Below the pieces are notes generated by a model. The model saw nothing but the letters and a program-made list of their open reading frames with translations. It was not told the origin of the DNA and ran no database searches. From positions 1 through 11,085 of the forward strand of contig DNMA01000181.1 of assembly GCA_003489505.1 (NCBI GenBank): a DNA stretch of 11,085 nucleotides, given 5' to 3'. This stretch comes from Legionellales bacterium (GTDB lineage: Bacteria > Pseudomonadota > Gammaproteobacteria > Legionellales > Legionellaceae). Position numbers and translations under genes: made by a program. Numbering within the stretch: position 1 is the stretch's first letter; each line of letters starts with the position of its first letter. This document shows, one piece after another, positions 7,801 through 11,085 of this stretch.

Positions 7801-9117
7801 TTATCCTTTTACAAATAAAGCCATTGATTCAATATGAATAGTATGTGGAAACATATCCATCACCCCACCACAGACCATTTGATAACCGTATTTTGTTCTT
7901 AAAACATGTGCATCTCTTGCTAAAGTTGCTGGATGACATGAGACATAAACAATACGCTCTGGCCCGAGTTCTCCTAATCCCTCGACAACGGCTAAAGCGC
8001 CATCTCGAGCAGGGTCAATTAATACTTTATTAAAATCTAATTTCTTCAATTCTTCAACTGAAGAAGTCAGCTGTAAATCCGCAACCGTAAATTCGACATT
8101 ATCAATAGACTGGCTTTCGGCATTTGCTTTTGCTCTTTTAAGCATCTGCTCATTTCCTTCCACACCATAGACATAACTGACGGTTTTAGCAAGTGGTAAA
8201 GTAAAGTTTCCAAGACCGCAAAATAAATCCAAGACTCTATCGCTAGGCTTTAAATCGAGTAATAAGAGCGCTTGCGCAATCATTGCTTCATTCATGCTTT
8301 GATTTACCTGAATAAAATCTAAAGGCTCATAAGTCATATGAACATCATATTGCGGGATTTCAAATGACATGGAAAAGCTAGCTTCTTTAGGATAAAAAAG
8401 GATTAAGCTATCAGGCCCTTTAGGTTGTAAGTAAATTTTAAACCCGGTTTCTTGCCCAAATTGTTCTAAAAGCTCTTCATCTTTTGCTTCTAAAGGAATT
8501 AAATTTCTAAAGACTAAGGCACACTGCTCCCCAACTGATATCTCAATTTGGGCAATTTGTTTTGCAGAGGGCATCGCATTGAGTAAAGCTTTGATTTGTG
8601 GGATTGCAGGTCTGATACGAGAATGCAGAACATGACAATCTTCCATATCCATTAAATACTGAGGATTTCTTTTTTCACGAAAACCTAAAAGTACTTTTTC
8701 TTTTTTGGGAACATATTTGACGCCCAGTCTTGCTTTGCGACGATATCCCCAAATATCAGTTTGCAAGGGTGCTAACACTTCATTTGGGAGCCCACCACCC
8801 ATTTTTTTCATTAAACCTAACCAATGATTTTGTTTATATTTCAGTTGACCCTCAGCTGAAAGATGCTGGAGCGAGCAACCGCCACAGACCCCAAAATGAG
8901 GACAAGCTGGCTCTACACGTTCAGGGCTGGCTTCAATGATTTCATGCACTCTGGCTTCATCATAGTCTTTACGTTTTTTAATATACGCAAAACGAACTTT
9001 TTCACCGGGTAAAGCCCCTTCAACAAAAACAATTTTACCTTCAACTCTTGCGATTCCGCGCCCATCATGGGATAAGTCTTCAATGTGGACTACATCCGAT
9101 AACTCAACAACTCTCAT
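7801..9117 (-). CDS. rlmD: 23S rRNA (uracil-1939-C5)-methyltransferase RlmD
   Basis: SAM-dependent methylation of U1939 in 23S rRNA (formerly RumA). The 438 residues match the family (E. coli 433). An N-terminal TRAM RNA-binding domain covers about 1-60. Iron-sulfur cluster cysteines are C72, C78, C81 (in CPHFGVCGGC) and C161. The methyltransferase domain has FIQVNQ (268-273), the SAM-binding LDLFCGLGNF (296-305), IDPAR (367-371), the catalytic cysteine C394 in SCHPATLARD, and the terminal HIESMAL motif with Glu-430 as expected base. The full Fe-S ligand set favours RlmD over the related RlmC and TrmA. The start at ATG 9117 has a GAGG-type ribosome binding site about eight bases upstream. Ten bp separate it from rluB upstream and three bp from relA downstream; the rlmD-relA order is, to my knowledge, common in gammaproteobacteria. 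Confidence 0.97.
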   Translation of the reverse strand: MRVVELSDVVHIEDLSHDGRGIARVEGKIVFVEGALPGEKVRFAYIKKRKDYDEARVHEIIEASPERVEPACPHFGVCGGCSLQHLSAEGQLKYKQNHWLGLMKKMGGGLPNEVLAPLQTDIWGYRRKARLGVKYVPKKEKVLLGFREKRNPQYLMDMEDCHVLHSRIRPAIPQIKALLNAMPSAKQIAQIEISVGEQCALVFRNLIPLEAKDEELLEQFGQETGFKIYLQPKGPDSLILFYPKEASFSMSFEIPQYDVHMTYEPLDFIQVNQSMNEAMIAQALLLLDLKPSDRVLDLFCGLGNFTLPLAKTVSYVYGVEGNEQMLKRAKANAESQSIDNVEFTVADLQLTSSVEELKKLDFNKVLIDPARDGALAVVEGLGELGPERIVYVSCHPATLARDAHVLRTKYGYQMVCGGVMDMFPHTIHIESMALFVKG

Positions 9118-9127
9118 GTTCTAAACC

Positions 9128-9859
9128 TCAAAGTTCCGCAATTAAAGCATCGACATCTTGCGGAGTCATTTCAACAAACTGACCTCTATTCAACCAGCGA
9201 GGTAACTGAATAGGACCATATTTCACCCGGATTAAACGGCTGACTTCAACCCCTTGGGATTGCCATAAACGACGCACGACACGGTTTCGACCTTCACTGA
9301 GGGTGACGTGATACCATGCATTGCTATTTTCACCACCACTGACTTTGATATCATCAAATTTTGCCATACCATCATCTAATTCCACACCTTTCTTAAGATT
9401 TTTAATGATCTCAGGGGTGACTTGACCGAATACTCGCACAGCATATTCTCTTTGGTATTCATATTTAGGATGCATTAAGCGATTGGCTAATTCACCATTG
9501 TTGGTAAATACTAACAAACCACCAGTATTGATATCTAAACGCCCAACTTGCACCCAACGGCCTTGGGTTAAACGTGGCAATTTATCAAAGACTGTACGGG
9601 GATGAAATGGGTCATGACGACTTGAAATTTCACCCAATGGCTTGTTGTAGATTAAAATTCGGGTACGGGAGACAATTCGAAGTGGGTTATCGATAACACG
9701 ACCACGTAAACTGATTTTATCTTCTGCTTTAACCACATCCCCTAAAATTGCCGTTTTGCCGTTGATTTGTAAAAGGCCTTGCTCAATCCAACGCTCCATT
9801 TCGCGTCTGGAACCATAACCTGCCTGGCTTAATACTTTTTGTAAACGCTCAGAACTCAT
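9128..9859 (-). CDS. rluB: 23S rRNA pseudouridine(2605) synthase RluB
   Basis: Isomerises U2605 of 23S rRNA to pseudouridine. An N-terminal S4 RNA-binding domain (about 3-60, beginning ERLQKVLSQAGYGSRRE) is followed by an RsuA-family catalytic domain with the invariant aspartate D109 in VGRLDINTGGLL. Downstream are a YAVRVFG strand (139-145) and EGRNRVVRRL (189-198). The stretch NKPLGEISSRHDPFHPRTVF (72-91) resembles the RluB-type signature rather than that of RluE or RluF. At 243 residues it lacks the long basic C-terminal extension of E. coli RluB (about 290). The ATG at 9859 follows the scpB stop by 3 bp, and its ribosome binding site GGAG lies in the last codons of scpB, a typical coupled arrangement. 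The scpB-rluB pairing is widespread in bacteria. Confidence 0.95.
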   Translation of the reverse strand: MSSERLQKVLSQAGYGSRREMERWIEQGLLQINGKTAILGDVVKAEDKISLRGRVIDNPLRIVSRTRILIYNKPLGEISSRHDPFHPRTVFDKLPRLTQGRWVQVGRLDINTGGLLVFTNNGELANRLMHPKYEYQREYAVRVFGQVTPEIIKNLKKGVELDDGMAKFDDIKVSGGENSNAWYHVTLSEGRNRVVRRLWQSQGVEVSRLIRVKYGPIQLPRWLNRGQFVEMTPQDVDALIAEL

Positions 9860-9862
9860 TTT

Positions 9863-10378
9863 TTACTCCGCTTGTATCTTGGGTAATTCATCAAGACTTG
9901 ATAAATTAAAATAATTTAAAAAATTGGTCGTAGTGGCATACAATGCAGGCCTTCCCGGACTCTCACGATGGCCTATTACCTTCACCCACTCTCTTTCTAA
10001 TAAGGTTTTTAGAATTTGTGGGGCGACCGCCACACCACGTTTTTGTTCAATATCCCCTCGAGTTAAAGGCTCTTCATAGGCAATGATGGCTAAAACTTCC
10101 AATAAGGCTTGAGAGTATTTCTTGGGTTTTTCTTCCCATAATCGCTGAATCCATGGCGCAAACTCTGCTCGAGTTTGCATACAATACCCGCCAGGCAACA
10201 ATTTCAATTCGATGGATTCACCCTGATATTTTTCCATGAGTTGATGAAGAGCCTTTTGCAAAAGTTCTTCTGACATTTGTGGGTAATCATGAAGCAGATG
10301 ATACAGTTTATTAAAAGGCAAAGGCTCACCAGTAGCAAATAATAAATTTTCAATCACAGCATGCAAGGGGCTAGTCAT
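9863..10378 (-). CDS. scpB: Segregation and condensation protein ScpB
   Basis: Accessory subunit of the SMC-ScpAB condensin, which compacts and segregates the chromosome; it works as a dimer of winged-helix proteins bound to the kleisin ScpA. At 171 residues it is of usual length. Family hallmarks are IENLLFATGEPL (9-20) at the start, the second winged helix YSQALLEVLAIIAYEEPLTR (88-107), the IEQKRGV segment, and GHRESPGRPALYATT (136-150) followed by FLNYFNLSSLDELP. The ATG at 10378 is supported by GAGGAG with five bases of spacing. It heads the cluster scpB-rluB-rlmD-relA. Unusually, scpA is not found directly upstream; instead there is a 203-bp stretch with repeats and then an unrelated orphan gene. 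I found no convincing promoter in that stretch, so where transcription of this cluster starts is unclear. Confidence 0.96.
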   Translation of the reverse strand: MTSPLHAVIENLLFATGEPLPFNKLYHLLHDYPQMSEELLQKALHQLMEKYQGESIELKLLPGGYCMQTRAEFAPWIQRLWEEKPKKYSQALLEVLAIIAYEEPLTRGDIEQKRGVAVAPQILKTLLEREWVKVIGHRESPGRPALYATTTNFLNYFNLSSLDELPKIQAE

Positions 10379-10535
10379 TAAAACTCCTCAGTGCCTTAAA
10401 AAAACGAGGATTTCCAACCCAGGAAGGCTCTTGTTGATGCACAACAAACACCTATGATCCACGACCTGCAGCACAGGATTTATCATGACTATGATAGCTT
10501 TTTTTTTGCGAAAAGTCTTGAATTTTTATTCTGAA
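10371..10535 (-). pseudogene. Possible gene remnant overlapping the scpB start
   Basis: On the minus strand one reading frame runs from 10535 to a TAG at 10371-10373, interrupted by a single TAG at 10452-10454. Its 3' half (10371-10451, 26 codons from a GTG) has coding-like content, for example PSWVGNPRFFKALRSFND, and its stop overlaps the first codons of scpB by 8 bp, as neighbouring genes in an operon often do. It could be the decayed 3' end of a gene once upstream of scpB; it does not look like a recognisable ScpA C-terminus. It may equally be a chance open stretch. Confidence 0.2.
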
Positions 10536-10597
10536 TCAATCATAGCAGTTTTGGAAAATTTTAAGACGTTCTCGATGCACATCAAAAGCCTGCAGCA
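10436..10597. repeat. Imperfect two-block direct repeat flanking the region upstream of scpB
   Basis: Two sequence blocks occur twice in the same order and orientation. Block one is GATGCACAACAAA (10436-10448) and GATGCACATCAAA (10574-10586), 12 of 13 identical. Block two is CCTGCAGCA at 10465-10473 and again at 10589-10597, identical. The blocks are 16 bp apart in the first copy and 2 bp apart in the second. The second copy covers the stop codon and last codons of the 120-codon orphan gene, so a partial duplication of that gene's 3' end is a possible origin. Confidence 0.4.
10481..10507 (+). terminator. Weak terminator-like hairpin facing the plus strand
   Basis: TATCAT (10481-10486) and ATGATA (10491-10496) form a six-base-pair stem with loop GACT, followed by GC and nine T residues (10499-10507). 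The stem has only one G-C pair, so it would be weak. No plus-strand gene that it could terminate is evident to its left, and read on the minus strand the A-run precedes the stem, so it would not stop scpB-directed transcription. Confidence 0.22.
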
Positions 10598-10944
10598 TGT
10601 TGATGTTGCTCTTTTGATTGTTCCATCCATTCCTCAAACTTTTCCACAATTGGTGCTGTGGCATTTGCTATCTGATGCATCAACTCCATGGCACCAGCAG
10701 CGGCAAGAATTCCTTTAGATTGGTCAGCTAAAGCAATCCCTTGGAAATAATTTCCTTCATACATCGCTTGAATAGCCGCTTGGTTGATTTGCCCATTAAG
10801 CTCTAAAAGAGCTTGCACATGGTCAGCATCGTAAAAACTATCCATAATATCAGCAATGGTTAAGACCCAGCCCGCACCTGGAATTTGACTCAAGACCATC
10901 CCCACTACAATATCGGTACCTGTTTGGGCAATTGCATACTTCAT
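10582..10944 (-). CDS. Orphan 120-codon protein, unknown function
   Basis: I do not recognise this protein. Residues 10-35 are hydrophobic and glycine-bearing (IVVGMVLSQIPGAGWVLTIADI) and could be a membrane-associating helix or hairpin; they are followed by SFYDADH. The middle is alanine-rich and helical with alternating Asn/Gln/Ala, and the end is acidic then His/Gln-rich (EEWMEQSKEQHQHAAGF). There is no classical signal peptide at this start. The ATG at 10944 has no good ribosome binding site; it overlaps by ATGA the stop of a 20-codon frame that starts at 11003 behind purine-rich sequence, so expression may depend on coupling. Alternatively the two frames are one gene split by a -1 frameshift, giving an N-terminus beginning MWKSIFKGLAAV. 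The hydrophobic glycine-rich segment recalls pore-forming or toxin-leader peptides, but that is only a resemblance. It is co-directional with scpB, 203 bp upstream of it. Confidence 0.6.
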   Translation of the reverse strand: MKYAIAQTGTDIVVGMVLSQIPGAGWVLTIADIMDSFYDADHVQALLELNGQINQAAIQAMYEGNYFQGIALADQSKGILAAAGAMELMHQIANATAPIVEKFEEWMEQSKEQHQHAAGF

Positions 10945-11003
10945 TTTACCCGAACTATCAGGTGCATAACAGCAGCCAAGCCTTTAAAAATACTTTTCCA
11001 CAT
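10941..11003 (-). CDS. Possible 20-codon leader ORF or N-terminal piece of the orphan gene
   Basis: ATG at 11003 is preceded by the purine-rich GAGAAGAG. The frame encodes MWKSIFKGLAAVMHLIVRVK, a basic, amphipathic or hydrophobic peptide, and its TGA overlaps the ATG of the 120-codon gene as ATGA. It may be a short translated leader driving the orphan gene by reinitiation. A -1 shift near the second Met would instead join MWKSIFKGLAAV to the in-frame residues APDSSGK just before the orphan's Met. Either reading explains why the orphan has no ribosome binding site of its own; chance is not excluded. Confidence 0.3.
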   Translation of the reverse strand: MWKSIFKGLAAVMHLIVRVK

Positions 11004-11033
11004 ACTCTTCTCTTGAAATTTTATTAATGGAAT

Positions 11034-11054
11034 TTATCTTCGCATTGAAGATAA
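11034..11054. repeat. Perfect 8-bp inverted repeat upstream of the orphan gene
   Basis: TTATCTTC (11034-11041) and GAAGATAA (11047-11054) are exact reverse complements separated by GCATT. On the plus strand GTTTTG follows the stem; on the minus strand no T-run follows. It could be a weak terminator, a leader hairpin about 90 bases before the orphan gene, or an operator for a dimeric repressor. Confidence 0.4.
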
Positions 11055-11085
11055 GTTTTGAGCTCTTGGCATTAAACTTTCATAC

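Noticed and set aside
10431..10447. TTGTTG/CAACAA hairpin about 55 bases upstream of scpB
   Set aside because: The six-bp stem has only two G-C pairs and no T-run on either strand, so it is not a convincing terminator, and there is no evidence for a regulatory role.
10388..10486. Minus-strand 32-codon frame from ATG 10486 upstream of scpB
   Set aside because: It has no Shine-Dalgarno, ends in the middle of the scpB ribosome binding region, and its content is less coding-like than the neighbouring frame that overlaps scpB.
10485..10718. Plus-strand frame of 77 codons starting with ATG after the hairpin
   Set aside because: It lies mostly antisense to the 120-codon orphan, has no ribosome binding site because the T-run sits where one would be, and its translation looks like ordinary antisense sequence.

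Overview
The window looks like part of the chromosome of an AT-rich gammaproteobacterium, most plausibly of the order Legionellales (Legionella/Coxiella/Berkiella type). Three things suggest this: low-GC coding sequence; chromosome segregation through ScpB rather than MukBEF; and a PPP-fold phosphatase whose motif pattern resembles the Legionella WipA/WipB effector family. Genus cannot be fixed from the sequence alone. I see no tRNA, rRNA, insertion sequence, CRISPR array or origin.

Left part (1-3554). The window opens inside a plus-strand UvrD/AddA-type helicase fused to a PD-(D/E)XK nuclease; its N-terminus, with Walker A, lies off the left edge. Its last 110 bp overlap, tail to tail, a minus-strand EamA/DMT-type transporter. 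The transporter and a small exported six-cysteine protein are transcribed divergently from a 115-bp spacer that carries a plausible sigma-70 promoter in each direction.

Middle (3562-5122). A minus-strand Wip-like metallophosphatase ends 7 bp from the end of the six-cysteine gene. It keeps all the PPP-family metal-ligand motifs and is the best candidate for a host-directed effector here.

Right part (5123-10378). Five minus-strand genes are packed with 3-10 bp gaps and look like one transcription unit, in the order scpB > rluB > rlmD > relA > a small exported cysteine-rich protein. It combines chromosome condensation, two 23S rRNA modification enzymes, stringent-response alarmone synthesis and one orphan exported protein. 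The RelA has the hallmarks of a synthetase-only enzyme. No scpA lies next to scpB.

Far right (10379-11085). A 203-bp stretch upstream of scpB holds an imperfect duplication, a remnant-like reading frame that overlaps the scpB start, and a weak terminator-like hairpin facing the other way. Beyond it is an unrecognised 120-codon minus-strand gene. A 20-codon reading frame precedes it and overlaps its start by ATGA, suggesting either translational coupling or a -1 frameshift. Most of the window is housekeeping; the novelty lies in the Wip-like enzyme, the two exported cysteine-rich proteins and the right-hand orphan region.
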